The notes under the pieces were generated by a model. That model worked only from the letters and a program-made list of their open reading frames with translations. It made no database searches and had not been told where the DNA came from. From an uncultured Butyricicoccus sp. (lineage in GTDB: Bacteria > Bacillota > Clostridia > Oscillospirales > Butyricicoccaceae): 33,759 nt of DNA. A program made the position numbers and the translations under genes. The stretch lies in NCBI GenBank assembly GCA_900547195.1, contig URFQ01000019.1, forward strand, positions 1 to 33,759, written 5' to 3'. Below, one piece after another: positions 21,581 to 30,386 of this stretch. The first letter of the stretch is position 1, and every line of letters starts with the position of its first letter.

Positions 21581-23578
21581 TTACAAATCGGCCGACAAAT
21601 CGCATTGCAGACCATAAGCAATACCCGGATAGTTGTTAACGCCTGATGCTGCCATACCGATATGCAGGTGTATACCGTTGCGTTGCCGCGTTATGTTCGA
21701 AACTGTCGTATTCAGCGCTTTAAACGTACCGTTATACACCACGTTGTCGGCAACCTTGACCGTAACCGACGGAGCGGTGCGCATAGGCACAGGGGTTGGA
21801 ATGAGTACACGGAACGTGGAACCTGATACAATACCAGCAGAACCAATACCCACACCGCCGACAAAATACCGCAAGCACTCTAAAAACTCGTCACCAAAAG
21901 CCTTGGGCACATACGGCGTGGCCACGCTGCCTTTTTCCCACTTAATATAATTGACGGTGAGCGGCTTCTTCGGGTAAATGCCAAGGTTATACATAGTGTT
22001 GTCTTTCGCATAGGTACAAAGCACGATTTCAAAGTCGTCGCAATCATAGCTGGCAGGGACGTTTGCAAAAGCATCATACAAATCGCGGTCAATCACTTTC
22101 ATTGTCGGGGTATGCAGCTTTCCGTTGGCATATATCGATACCGTAACATCGTCACCGATACTTAGTTGGTGCTGTCCCATTTCATTTGATTGCCACATAC
22201 CGCATGCACGTGCTGCATAACTTGGAGCAGTCAGCGTAAAGGAGCTCACATTGTATGTGGTGCTGTTCAATATCCGCCATCTGTCAATGCAATATAGAGC
22301 TGTGCTGTCGCCCGTGTAGGTGGTTTTTCCGCGCTGATTTACTGGATTTGGAAAGTTGGTGTTTGTTCCGAGGTTCGGATACACTGCGCCATTCACCAAC
22401 TTATTCACTACGGAAAACCGCTTCTTGATCTTCCCAAACAGCACAGACAGCTTTTCCCCGCTGGCAATGTCCGCGTCCTGCTCCGCCTCGGTAAAAGCCG
22501 CCGTTACGTTGGAGCCGTCCCCGTCGGGTGCAAGGGCCCCCACGTCGTTCGCGTCCAGTAAAATCGACGCCGCGCTCTTTCCATTTACGGATTGCACCAC
22601 GCCCGGTTCGCCCTGGTCGCCCTTTGGTCCGGTCGGTCCCACCGGCCCTTGTTCCCCCTGCGGTCCCTGTAAGCCCTGCGGCCCGGTCGGCCCCGTCGCG
22701 CCTGTGTCTCCTTTTTGTCCCTGCGGCCCCTCCGGCCCCTGGGGTCCTGTCGCGCCCTGCGGCCCGGTGTCTCCCGCCGCGCCCTGCGGTCCCTGCGGGC
22801 CGGTCGGGCCTTGCGGGCCTTGCAGGCTGCCAAGGTTTTTCCATGCGGCAGCATCAACATCCCACACATATACAACATTTGCCGCCGCCGTCCCCACTGC
22901 CCAGGCGTCCCCTTCCGCTCCGGACGGGTGCGCGGCCTGCAAGGCTTCAAGGGTCGCATAAATACCCTTTACGGTAAAGCTGGTGCCGTCCGCACCGTTT
23001 TCCCCCTTTGGCCCCTGCGGGCCGGTCGGCCCGGTGGCGCCCGTCGGGCCTGCCGGGCCGGTCTCTCCCTGCGGCCCCTTCGGCCCCTGTATACCCTGCG
23101 CTCCCTGTGGTCCCGTTGCGCCCTGCACGCCCTTCGGTCCCTGCGGCCCGGTCGGCCCCTGTACGCCCTGCGGTCCTGTCTCGCCCTTCTGCGCCGTCAC
23201 CACCGTAACGCCGCCCGTGTCCGATACCGTGGCGTTTGCAAACTGCATCCGGCCGCGCTGCGGCATCGCCTGCCCAAGCGCGTCAAGTATCAAATGCCCG
23301 CTGCTGCCCGTTGCCTCAAAGGTTTTTCCGTCCGCAGACGTTTCCAGCTGCTTGTCCTCGTTCAGCCGTATGGCCTTTATTCCTGTGCTTTTCACTGCGG
23401 TATCCAACTCTAACCGCTCCAACTCGTCAATGTTCTCGTTAAAAATCGGCGCAAGCACTTCCCGCGGCAGCTCGTCCAGGATGCGCTGCATCTCGGCGGT
23501 GGAAACGCCGGGCGTGTCCGGCCGCCCCACGTTCCCCTTGCCCAGCATATCCCCTTCTGTAATTTTTCGAAACGCCAT
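21581..23578 (-). CDS. Collagen-like tail fibre / receptor-binding protein
   Basis: 665 residues from ATG 23578 (GGAGGA 4 bases upstream). The N-terminal 120 residues (FRKITEGDMLGKGNVGRPD...) form the virion-attachment part. Two blocks of Gly-Pro-Gln-Gly type triplets (about residues 130-198 and 253-328) predict collagen triple helices, separated by a short globular insert (SFTVKGIYATLEALQAAHP). The C-terminal 280 residues (YCIDRWRILN...GIAYGLQCDLSADL) form a beta-rich carbohydrate-binding type head. It is the likely host-recognition fibre. The repetitive GC-rich triplets make recombinational length change plausible. Confidence 0.88.
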   Translation of the reverse strand: MAFRKITEGDMLGKGNVGRPDTPGVSTAEMQRILDELPREVLAPIFNENIDELERLELDTAVKSTGIKAIRLNEDKQLETSADGKTFEATGSSGHLILDALGQAMPQRGRMQFANATVSDTGGVTVVTAQKGETGPQGVQGPTGPQGPKGVQGATGPQGAQGIQGPKGPQGETGPAGPTGATGPTGPQGPKGENGADGTSFTVKGIYATLEALQAAHPSGAEGDAWAVGTAAANVVYVWDVDAAAWKNLGSLQGPQGPTGPQGPQGAAGDTGPQGATGPQGPEGPQGQKGDTGATGPTGPQGLQGPQGEQGPVGPTGPKGDQGEPGVVQSVNGKSAASILLDANDVGALAPDGDGSNVTAAFTEAEQDADIASGEKLSVLFGKIKKRFSVVNKLVNGAVYPNLGTNTNFPNPVNQRGKTTYTGDSTALYCIDRWRILNSTTYNVSSFTLTAPSYAARACGMWQSNEMGQHQLSIGDDVTVSIYANGKLHTPTMKVIDRDLYDAFANVPASYDCDDFEIVLCTYAKDNTMYNLGIYPKKPLTVNYIKWEKGSVATPYVPKAFGDEFLECLRYFVGGVGIGSAGIVSGSTFRVLIPTPVPMRTAPSVTVKVADNVVYNGTFKALNTTVSNITRQRNGIHLHIGMAASGVNNYPGIAYGLQCDLSADL

Positions 23579-23593
23579 AAGCTCCTCCTTTTC

Positions 23594-25453
23594 TCAGGCC
23601 CGGTAATACCCGGTCTCCACAAATTCAATGCCGATGCTGTCCAGCCCGAACGGCTCGTTCAGCACGCCGTTTTCCACCTTGAACCCCGCCTTGTCCACTT
23701 TTTTCAACCGGATTTTGTCCCCCAGCGTGCGGGGCGTGTCGTCGTTGGAGTAAGTGAACTTGGAATAGATCAGATGCGCATAGGAAAAATACCGCGCCGT
23801 CACAAAATCGCTGAACAGCTCTTCCCATATGCCCGCAACGCGCCCCCACGCCCGCACGCCCGTCGCCAGTGCGCTGGCCAGCTCTACATAAAACCGACTG
23901 AACGTTTTGTTGCGGTAAAATGTCTTTCCACTCAAATCCGGCGTGCGCCAGCACGCGTAGATCGCCTCGCCGTTGTCGTTGTAGTTCAGCGGGTCGGACG
24001 GTTCGTTTGCAAACGCGCAGAGCCTGCCGTCCGCCGTACCGAACCACAGCGCGCCGTCCTGCTCCCACAGCACGCGGGCCGGGATATTGGTGCAGTAAAA
24101 GCCCACATACTGGCGCGTGGAATAGGGGGCCGAGCGGTCCGTCTGCGTAGCCTGCAGCCCGTCCAGAATGTACGCGCGCCCGTTCAGGCACAGCCAGTAC
24201 ATGTCTTTGTAAACCAGCGCGAACGCTTCCTCCAGCCCGTTTTCCTCCAGCAGCTTCCCGTTCAAAAAGAAGCTGCGGCTCTGGCTGTATTTTTCCCCGG
24301 TAATGTCCTGCGCCGTGATGGCGTAAACGCCAAGCTTTGTCAAAAACAGCGGTTCCGTGCCCAGATACCCAAACGAATATGGAGCAACTGCCCCTTCTCC
24401 TTGTAAAATGTTCACAATGCGGAACGCGGGCTTGTTGTCCACAAGGGTTCCCTCCCGCACGATCACGTTCCGGTCGGAATCGGTGGAATCCTTGTGCGCC
24501 GCCAATCGGGCGTTCACGATGGAATAGCCCACAATAGCGCTGTCGCTTTGGCCCAGCACCGAATAGGCCTGGTCTCCCCAGTAGGTGGGGTCGTTCAACC
24601 CGCTGTACCAGTCGTAATTGATCAAATCTGGATTTCCAGAAAGGAACAATCGGTCTGTCGCGCCGTTCACACCGAACTGGATGCCGATGCGACATTTGTT
24701 TATGCGGTCCGCATAGCCTTCAACCGTGTGTGATGCGGTGATTTTCACGTTGTCCTGCCCCGCCACCGGGGATACGCCCGGCGCGGTGGTGAACGTAATC
24801 GTACCCGCCGTGCGGTTCACGGTAAAGCCGCTGTTTTCCGCCATCGGCTTCCAGCTTCCGTCCGCCTGCAGCAGCTCTACTTCCACGGGCGTACTGTCCA
24901 GCGGTACAAGAGACATTTGATACACCTTATCATTTTCTGTCCCAAGGAACTGCTCCCGGTATTTTGGGCAGATCAAATTGGCGTTTTCGTATTCCTCCCC
25001 GCCGCCGTTCGGCGCGCGCGCGATGGTCAGCGTGGGGATGTATGCGTCCGCGTCCACCCGCGTCACGGCCGTGCCGTCGTAGCACAGCAGCGCCTTTCCG
25101 TCCGCGATGTACAGCTTTTCGCCAAATTCCCACGAGCGGCTGCGCGCGTCGTTTGCGTCGGAATACACCACGGAATCGCCCTTGTACAGCTTTGTGCCCG
25201 CGTGTACCAGCGGGTCGTGTCCCATCAGCGCGTGATACCCGTTGATTCGCCCGTCCAGCGTCTGCTTCACCTGCCATCCCATGCGCTTGCGCACCTTCCC
25301 GGGCACGTCGCGGATCATGTTCTCGCAGTCGGGCGAGCGGTTTTCGTCCGCGTTGGCCGGGCTGTTCGTCAGGTCCGCGCCTAAAAAGGTATCAATTTTC
25401 ACCTGGGACAGCGTGGGAGCCGACGCGCGCGGCATATTTGTCTGTTTAAACAT
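23594..25453 (-). CDS. Large tail/nozzle-like structural protein
   Basis: 619 residues from ATG 25453, which overlaps the upstream stop (ATGTTTAA); GTG 25462 is an alternative. The N-terminus has DLTNSPANADENRSPDCENM, typical of phage proteins listing ordered strands. The body is beta-rich with repeated Gly/Trp/Tyr motifs (WEFGEKLYIADGKALLCYDG, ALWFGTADGRLCAFANE), suggesting a beta-propeller. Such proteins form the tail stabilisation or nozzle of short-tailed phages (P22 gp10-like). The position between connector and fibre supports this; homology is not proven. Confidence 0.7.
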   Translation of the reverse strand: MFKQTNMPRASAPTLSQVKIDTFLGADLTNSPANADENRSPDCENMIRDVPGKVRKRMGWQVKQTLDGRINGYHALMGHDPLVHAGTKLYKGDSVVYSDANDARSRSWEFGEKLYIADGKALLCYDGTAVTRVDADAYIPTLTIARAPNGGGEEYENANLICPKYREQFLGTENDKVYQMSLVPLDSTPVEVELLQADGSWKPMAENSGFTVNRTAGTITFTTAPGVSPVAGQDNVKITASHTVEGYADRINKCRIGIQFGVNGATDRLFLSGNPDLINYDWYSGLNDPTYWGDQAYSVLGQSDSAIVGYSIVNARLAAHKDSTDSDRNVIVREGTLVDNKPAFRIVNILQGEGAVAPYSFGYLGTEPLFLTKLGVYAITAQDITGEKYSQSRSFFLNGKLLEENGLEEAFALVYKDMYWLCLNGRAYILDGLQATQTDRSAPYSTRQYVGFYCTNIPARVLWEQDGALWFGTADGRLCAFANEPSDPLNYNDNGEAIYACWRTPDLSGKTFYRNKTFSRFYVELASALATGVRAWGRVAGIWEELFSDFVTARYFSYAHLIYSKFTYSNDDTPRTLGDKIRLKKVDKAGFKVENGVLNEPFGLDSIGIEFVETGYYRA

Positions 25454-25949
25454 TGCAGCCACCCATTACAACCGCAGTTGGTCCATCTGTCATGCCGGAA
25501 AGGTTTGAAAGCTTGCCCTGATACTGCGCGTAAAAGCTCTGGAAAAACCGCTGGTCGTATTCCATGCTCTGCGTCTGCGCCGCGACAAATAAAATCACGG
25601 CCAACACTGCTTCATCTGGCAAATCAAACTCCGTTTCATCCGGCGCATTGTCCGGAATGTCCGCCGGGTATGCCTCATAGCGCAGCGTAAACGCATCCGG
25701 TAGCTGCGAATATTTTGTGTACGGATGTGCAATGCCGTCTACGATCACGTAGCGCGGCTTATAGCAGTCCTGCGGCAGCGTTTTTTCATCCTCCGCCGCG
25801 TACGTTTTTTCGCGCCAGATGGGGTAATACAACGCTACCTCTTTCTGTCCCATGTCAAAAAAGCGGTCCAGTTTCCCCGTCAAATCAACCTTTGGCTTTG
25901 TTTCGTCCAGCAGCTTTAAAACTTCACTCTTTGCATCGCCCAACATCAT
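25446..25949 (-). CDS. Head-tail connector/adaptor protein
   Basis: 167 residues from ATG 25949 (GGAGG 11 bases upstream). The longer frame to 26012 would translate through a tRNA-like hairpin and is rejected. The N-terminal helices (MMLGDAKSEVLKLLDET) are followed by a beta-rich middle (RYVIVDGIAHPYTKYS), then FDLPDEAVLAVILFVAAQTQ and a helix with FFQSFYAQYQGKL. Its size and its place between capsid genes and the tail protein fit a ring adaptor joining portal and tail. Assignment is by context. Confidence 0.65.
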   Translation of the reverse strand: MMLGDAKSEVLKLLDETKPKVDLTGKLDRFFDMGQKEVALYYPIWREKTYAAEDEKTLPQDCYKPRYVIVDGIAHPYTKYSQLPDAFTLRYEAYPADIPDNAPDETEFDLPDEAVLAVILFVAAQTQSMEYDQRFFQSFYAQYQGKLSNLSGMTDGPTAVVMGGCNV

Positions 25950-25969
25950 GTTTATTGTCGCCTCCAATT

Positions 25970-26008
25970 CACGAGCGCAGGAATCGAACCCGCTGTTCCA
26001 TTCTCGTG
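25970..26008 (-). other. tRNA-like acceptor/T-arm mini-hairpin
   Basis: On the minus strand CACGAG (26008-26003) pairs with CTCGTG (25975-25970). Inside lies GCGGG, loop TTCGATT and CCTGC, which has the form of a tRNA T-arm including the GGTTCGATTCC word. The space for D-arm and anticodon arm is only 9 bases, so it is not a functional tRNA. It lies between a terminator and the ribosome site of the connector gene. A processing signal or the remnant of a tRNA 3' end are both possible. Confidence 0.55.
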
Positions 26009-26010
26009 TC

Positions 26011-26030
26011 AAAAGGGGGCTTTCGCCCCC
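26011..26030 (-). terminator. Intrinsic terminator after decoration protein
   Basis: On the minus strand GGGGGC, tetraloop GAAA, GCCCCC and then TTTT, 11 bases after the decoration-protein stop. It could trim expression of the tail genes relative to the abundant capsid proteins, a common arrangement. Confidence 0.8.
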
Positions 26031-26041
26031 TCACGGGCCAT

Positions 26042-26377
26042 TTAAGGAAGCAGCAATGCCGCCGCCTTCATGGTCGCCGCGCCTGTAACAATGACCTTGC
26101 CCGCCTTTTTAAACGCGCCGGATTCCAGCACCACGGCCTTGGTCTTGCCGTTCGCCACGTTCACCACAAGGTCCGCGACGCCCTGAATACCATTTCCAGC
26201 TTTGAATGTTACGTCCCCGGCGCTGGAGCCGCTGTTTTCAATCAGGATCACGATTTTTGTATCCTGTTCATCAAACTGAATCTCCGCCCCGGCCGTGCCG
26301 TCCAGGGCAGCCGTAGCGGGCAGCTCCACCCCGCCGTTCAAGGGAATTTTTGTCAAAGCAATTGCAGTTGCAGCCAT
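26042..26377 (-). CDS. Head decoration / capsid-stabilising protein
   Basis: 111 residues from ATG 26377 (GGAGT 7 bases upstream). It is beta-rich, small and low in charge, with IPLNGGVELPATAALDGTAG, IVILIENSGSSAGDVTFKAG and VVLESGAFKKAGKVIVTGAA. This is the pattern of immunoglobulin-like or jelly-roll decoration proteins that bind the capsid surface. It follows the major capsid gene by 19 bases and precedes a terminator, consistent with a high-copy virion protein. Confidence 0.75.
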   Translation of the reverse strand: MAATAIALTKIPLNGGVELPATAALDGTAGAEIQFDEQDTKIVILIENSGSSAGDVTFKAGNGIQGVADLVVNVANGKTKAVVLESGAFKKAGKVIVTGAATMKAAALLLP

Positions 26378-26396
26378 GTTTCAAAACTCCTTTCCA

Positions 26397-27233
26397 TTAA
26401 GCCCCGGCCTTGCAGTTCAGCACCACAAGCTCCTTGGGCCGCACGATTTTCGCCTGATACAGCACAAAACCCTTCACCGCGTCGGAGAAGCCCTTCTCCG
26501 GGCGGTACGCCTCCACGTGCGTCATCGGGTTCACAAACGCCACTGCCTTGTCCGTGTGCACCGTAATAAGGCTGTTTGCGCTGGAATCCACGGCGACGTT
26601 GTTGCTCATCTTTACAATAACGTTGCCGTACTTGCCCACGCGGCCGTTCTCCAGCATTTTGCTGTTGTCGGTGTCCAGCGCCGTGTATGCCTGCTTCAGG
26701 CGCATGTAGAACCAGGGCGGCACCTCCATCATGATTTTGCCGTTGGGCTTCACGTTGTTGCCGTACAGCTTTTCCAGCGCCTTGTCGATCTCCTCCAGCA
26801 CGTTGCTTTTGGTGATAGATGTTGCGCTGGACGCGTACTTCACCGCCTCACGTGTTGCCGCCATGCCGGCAATGTGCTTGTCCATCTCGTCCGCAAGGCC
26901 GTAAGTCGCCTCCTTGTTCAGCGCCTCCATCACGCCGCCCACAGCCTGCCGCTTGTCGATATCGTCTACCTTGTAGTTGAAATAGCTGATCTGCTTGATG
27001 GCAAGTGTCACGCTGGTGTCATCCACGTTTTCAGGGTCGCTCAGTGTGATCGCTTTGTCAGTGGTTGTGGTGATGGTGGGCTTTCCCACTCCAAGGATGC
27101 GTACCGTGTCTCCCATCGCCTTTACTTCGCCCTCATACTGGCGGTTGCAGCCCTCTGCATATACGAGCGCTTTTTCCAGCTCGCGGTTGATGGCTTCCGC
27201 CCATACGGTGGGAATAAAATTCTGATATGCCAT
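26397..27233 (-). CDS. Major capsid protein
   Basis: 278 residues from ATG 27233 (GGAGG 10 bases upstream). The sequence begins YQNFIPTVWAEAINRELEKAL, a classic start for N4gp56/P22-type HK97-fold coat proteins. An early beta segment follows (VRILGVGKPTITTTT), then DDIDKRQAVGG and HVEAYRPEKGFSDAVKGFVL near the C-terminus. It builds the icosahedral shell on the scaffold encoded just upstream. Confidence 0.9.
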   Translation of the reverse strand: MAYQNFIPTVWAEAINRELEKALVYAEGCNRQYEGEVKAMGDTVRILGVGKPTITTTTDKAITLSDPENVDDTSVTLAIKQISYFNYKVDDIDKRQAVGGVMEALNKEATYGLADEMDKHIAGMAATREAVKYASSATSITKSNVLEEIDKALEKLYGNNVKPNGKIMMEVPPWFYMRLKQAYTALDTDNSKMLENGRVGKYGNVIVKMSNNVAVDSSANSLITVHTDKAVAFVNPMTHVEAYRPEKGFSDAVKGFVLYQAKIVRPKELVVLNCKAGA

Positions 27234-27250
27234 AGTTTAAAACTCCTCCT

Positions 27251-28033
27251 TTACTTCCATGTTCCCATGGATTTTCTGATTTTTTCGTAATTTTTGCTTA
27301 CCGTCGCCTGGTCCATCGCTGCCACCTCTTCGCGCGTGAAGAACTCTTTTTCTCCGGAAGATGTCGGCTTTACATCTCCCATACTGGGTGGGTTCGGCGT
27401 GCTGCGCGCTTTTTCGGCCCGGATGGCCTCATAGGCCACAAGCGGTTTGATGCCGCTCGCGCACAGCTTCAAAAATTCAACGCCCAGCTCGTCCACGCTT
27501 TTGGCTTTCTCGTCCGGGTATGCTTTTCGGATGGCTTTCAGATCATTTGAAAACTGCTCCTGTGCTTCCCGTTGCCGATGTCGCTGCAATTCTTCTGCCT
27601 GCGCCCGAATCTCCGGGTCTGTGGCTTTAATCTGCTCACGAAGCTGCGCTTCAAGCTGCTTGAAAGCCTCCGGCTCCATCTGCGCAGCCTGTGCGCGCTG
27701 GCGTGTTGCCATTTCATCACGCCATGCCACAAATTCCGCCTTGGATGCAAACGGCTTTCCGGTATTCGGGTTGACCGCGTCTCCTACGAGTTCGTGGAAA
27801 ATCTGTTCTTCCCGCTGCTGTGCCTCCTGCTGGCGGCGCATGGCGGCAAACCTTGCGTTTTCTTCCGGAGATTGCGGCTGTTTGGCGGGTTCAGCCTCGT
27901 TTGCGCCTGTTTCATTCTCCACCGAAGTTTCAGGCTTGGATGCCGCTGCGTTTTCTTCTGCGGCAACGGCTTCTGCGTCAGGCACGGCGCTTTCCTGTAC
28001 CTGCGCTTCTGTAGTGTTCATGTTCTCGTCCAT
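27251..28033 (-). CDS. Capsid scaffolding protein
   Basis: 260 residues from ATG 28033 (AAAAAGGAG 5 bases upstream). It is acidic and Ala/Glu/Gln-rich without a globular core: residues 1-60 look disordered (TTEAQVQESAVPDAEAVAAE), and residues 60-190 form long charged helices (FAAMRRQQEAQQREEQIF and ALEAQLREQ-like stretches). The C-terminal part has EEVAAMDQATVSKNYEKIRK, the typical helix-turn-helix of scaffold tails. Its position between portal and major capsid genes is diagnostic. Confidence 0.85.
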   Translation of the reverse strand: MDENMNTTEAQVQESAVPDAEAVAAEENAAASKPETSVENETGANEAEPAKQPQSPEENARFAAMRRQQEAQQREEQIFHELVGDAVNPNTGKPFASKAEFVAWRDEMATRQRAQAAQMEPEAFKQLEAQLREQIKATDPEIRAQAEELQRHRQREAQEQFSNDLKAIRKAYPDEKAKSVDELGVEFLKLCASGIKPLVAYEAIRAEKARSTPNPPSMGDVKPTSSGEKEFFTREEVAAMDQATVSKNYEKIRKSMGTWK

Positions 28034-28103
28034 TTTTCTCCTTTTTACGCTTGGAAAGCGATTGGATTTTTCCGCGTTGCCTGCGAATTATTTGAAGCGC
28101 GGG

Positions 28104-28301
28104 CTATTCGCCCGGCTCGCCTCCGATTAGATACGCCCGCCGCTGCTCCACGATTTTACCGTGGTTCGCACATTGCGTGTTCGTGCAGGTAAGGTCCTGC
28201 TCTATGTATACTTTGGTAGCGGTGTCCGGGCTGTTGTCGCCCTCGGCTTTTGTTCGGCTGCCGGAAATGCGCATCTCCGTTTTACACAATGGGCATAGCA
28301 T
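28104..28301 (-). CDS. Small zinc-ribbon protein between portal and scaffold
   Basis: 65 residues from ATG 28301, which overlaps the portal stop by 20 bases. It contains MLCPLCKTEMRI and, 35 residues later, LTCTNTQCANHGK, giving a CxxC...CxxxxC zinc site. Short zinc-ribbon proteins are frequently found after portal genes in clostridial phages with no known function. The frame is well preceded by a purine-rich GGAGAGGGG ribosome site. Confidence 0.75.
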   Translation of the reverse strand: MLCPLCKTEMRISGSRTKAEGDNSPDTATKVYIEQDLTCTNTQCANHGKIVEQRRAYLIGGEPGE

Positions 28302-29958
28302 TTTGCATCATCCCCTCTCCTGCCGTCATTACAGGAGATGCGGTTGCAACTCCCTGTGCGCCCATTCCCGTGCCGGGCATACCATTCGGCACGCCCATAG
28401 CAAGCATCGCCTGAGCGGCCTCCTGCTGCGCCTGTGCGCGCCTGTCCAAAATGGCCTGGAACTTGTCTTTCGGCACGCCGGAATTGTCGTCCAGCGCCTC
28501 CACGTATTCCTCAAATGTGATATGCTGCTGCGCCAGCGCATTTTCCAGCGAAAGCTCACGGGAAAGCACGCTGTACGGGTCGATGGGCGAAATGTCGATT
28601 TTGATATCAATGTCCAGATTTTGAAGGTCAGCGTTCGAAATCAAAACGCCGTTGTCCAGTTTCAATCCTTGTACAGAATACGCCACCCACAGCTTGTACC
28701 AGATCATCGCCAGGTCCTCCACAAACTGCTTGTAAGCCGCGCTCTGTTCGTTCAGGTTCATGGCGCTCTGGTCGCGGGCCGCCTTGATGGCCTCGCCGCT
28801 GGTTTTTGTCGGGTCTACCTGTCCAGTGGCTGATTCACTCGCTCCTTCAAGCTCCCGGCTCGTGCCTACAAGCTCGGCCTGTAAATTCGCAGCATCGCCG
28901 CTGATGGGCGCGGGGTTCAGATACTGCACAAAGCTGCCCACCGGGTTCGCGTTCAGGTTTTTCACACCGATGCTTGCCCCCACTGTGCCCAGGCTCTCCG
29001 GCTGCAGCAGCTTGTCCTGGTCGTACACCACCGTGGGAAAGCTGTACCGCTTCACGCAGATGGCCCGCCGCGCCAGCGTGCGGTTCACCTCGATCTGGTT
29101 CGGAATCAGCGTTTCCACAACGCCCACGCCCCGGGCGCTGCCCATTTTTTCTTCCCAGCGCATGCCGCACACCGGGTAAACGTCCAAACCGTTGATTTTC
29201 TCCATGGGCCGGTAAATAACGGTCTCCGTTGAACGGCAGAACTCCATGCCATCTGTTGTCTTGCGCATGAACAACAGGCTTGTGCATTTCCCGTTGTCCG
29301 TCTGCACCTCGTCGGCACTCGTAACGCCTAACTGCGTTTCGTCCGCTTCATCGGATACGATCATACGGATATCCGCTTCGTTTATCCCATTTTCCTTCGC
29401 CTGTTTACGCACGCTGTCCACAGGCACGCGCTCGGCAATGATAATCCATTCCTGTTCTTCCAGGTTCGGCTCCTGCTCGTTGGCCAAATACAGCGAAGTC
29501 TTATCAATCAGCCTCATTTTCAGCCGTGGCGTCATGTCTGTTACTACGCTGTTGCTCGGCTTTCGGTCATCAAAGCAGTACAGATAATGATCTCCCGTGA
29601 TGCAAGCATTTTTCACAACGGCCCATTTCTTGCTGTCCAGCTTGCCCTTTTCCCACTGCGCCGCCGCGAACTCCGTCAATGCGTCGCAAATCTCGGCTTT
29701 CTGCGGGTCGTCATCCATTGGAGAAAATATGATCGCCGTATCGTTCATCGCTACCATGGCAATTTTGTACCGACAGATGGGCTTGATAAAGTTCAGCACC
29801 GGTAATTCCTCATCTCCGGATTGCAGCCCGTGCCACTGGTCGCCCTCGTAAAAACGGTGGCATTTTTCCGTCAGCGTGTACATGTTCGCTTTGTTGTGAT
29901 GATCCTTGCCCGCCTGGTACTTGCGCCAGATGTCCGTACACTCTTTTTCCTGCATCAT
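28282..29958 (-). CDS. Portal protein
   Basis: 558 residues. The N-terminal region has CHRFYEGDQWHGLQSG and LPVLNFIKPICRYKIAMVAMND, the FYxGDQW...NxIxPxV pattern of short-tailed-phage portals (P22 gp1-like). The stem/clip region lies around 290-400 (QIEVNRTLARRAICVKRY, VGSFVQYLNPAPISGDAAN), with the ATGQVDPTKTSGEAIKAARD helix following. A Gln/Ala/Gly/Met-rich C-terminal tail (about 500-558) may form the barrel. It makes the dodecameric DNA channel to which the terminase docks. Start ATG 29958 overlaps the upstream stop. Confidence 0.9.
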   Translation of the reverse strand: MMQEKECTDIWRKYQAGKDHHNKANMYTLTEKCHRFYEGDQWHGLQSGDEELPVLNFIKPICRYKIAMVAMNDTAIIFSPMDDDPQKAEICDALTEFAAAQWEKGKLDSKKWAVVKNACITGDHYLYCFDDRKPSNSVVTDMTPRLKMRLIDKTSLYLANEQEPNLEEQEWIIIAERVPVDSVRKQAKENGINEADIRMIVSDEADETQLGVTSADEVQTDNGKCTSLLFMRKTTDGMEFCRSTETVIYRPMEKINGLDVYPVCGMRWEEKMGSARGVGVVETLIPNQIEVNRTLARRAICVKRYSFPTVVYDQDKLLQPESLGTVGASIGVKNLNANPVGSFVQYLNPAPISGDAANLQAELVGTSRELEGASESATGQVDPTKTSGEAIKAARDQSAMNLNEQSAAYKQFVEDLAMIWYKLWVAYSVQGLKLDNGVLISNADLQNLDIDIKIDISPIDPYSVLSRELSLENALAQQHITFEEYVEALDDNSGVPKDKFQAILDRRAQAQQEAAQAMLAMGVPNGMPGTGMGAQGVATASPVMTAGEGMMQNAMPIV

Positions 29959-30386
29959 TTAACCACCCTCTGGCCTTTCCCGGTCCCGTCATATGCGTCG
30001 ATGTTCGCCAGAATCGTGTCATATTTGTCCGTGCGCCATCCCTGCGCCCCCGCGGGCGCAGCCGCGTGCCCGGCCGCGGTCTGCTGTGCAAAGCCGCCGC
30101 GGGCTGCCCCGGCCGCCTCCGCCCGCGGGGCTTCGCCGTCCCGCGGGCCGCCGTGCCTGGGCCGCCCCGCTCCCGTTCGGCCGCGTTCCGCTGTGCAAAA
30201 CCCACGCTCGGAAACGCTTTCCTTTTCGCCGCCTCCCCCGTTTCGCAGAGGCAGTCGCCGCCGCGCTTCGCCGTTTCGCCGCGCGAAGCCGCCGTCCCGT
30301 AGCCCGAGGCGGTAGCAGTATACGCACAGCACCGCCATGCCGCATACCGCAAGCGCCAGAACAAACGTTAAAAGATCAGATAACAC
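29955..30386 (-). CDS. Membrane-anchored protein with GC-rich repetitive insert
   Basis: 143 residues from GTG 30386, with AAGGAGG 8 bases upstream and overlapping the TerL stop. A single membrane helix (LLTFVLALAVCGMAVLCVYCY, residues 5-25) is followed by about 85 residues of Arg/Gly/Ala-rich low-complexity sequence encoded by GC-rich palindromic repeats. A normal-looking C-terminus follows (TDKYDTILANIDAYDGTG). The ends look like a genuine short protein and the middle like an inserted repeat element related to the one in terL. Function unknown. Confidence 0.6.
   Translation of the reverse strand: MLSDLLTFVLALAVCGMAVLCVYCYRLGLRDGGFARRNGEARRRLPLRNGGGGEKESVSERGFCTAERGRTGAGRPRHGGPRDGEAPRAEAAGAARGGFAQQTAAGHAAAPAGAQGWRTDKYDTILANIDAYDGTGKGQRVVK
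30055..30295. repeat. GC-rich palindromic insert inside the TerL-portal intergene CDS
   Basis: A stretch of overlapping GC-rich palindromes and repeated words. Examples are CCCGCGG...CCGCGGG around GGCTTCGCC, and GCTGTGCAAAGCC at 30083-30095 with GCTGTGCAAAACC at 30190-30202. The same words occur in the terL insert (GCTGCACAAAGCC at 30685-30697). Composition is far more GC-rich and repetitive than the flanking coding sequence. Confidence 0.6.

Noticed and set aside
22600..23200. Regular repeats suggesting a CRISPR array or tandem DNA repeat locus
   Set aside because: The periodicity is 9 bases and translates to Gly-X-Y collagen triplets on the minus strand; there are no spacer-like unique segments of constant length.
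23625..24695. 356-residue minus-strand frame overlapping the large tail protein gene
   Set aside because: Out-of-frame shadow with low-complexity Arg/Gly/His content, while the 619-residue frame reads as a normal beta-rich structural protein with a coupled start.
25970..26008. True tRNA gene
   Set aside because: Only the acceptor stem and T-arm are present; there is no D-arm or anticodon arm, and no sequence of suitable length to hold them.
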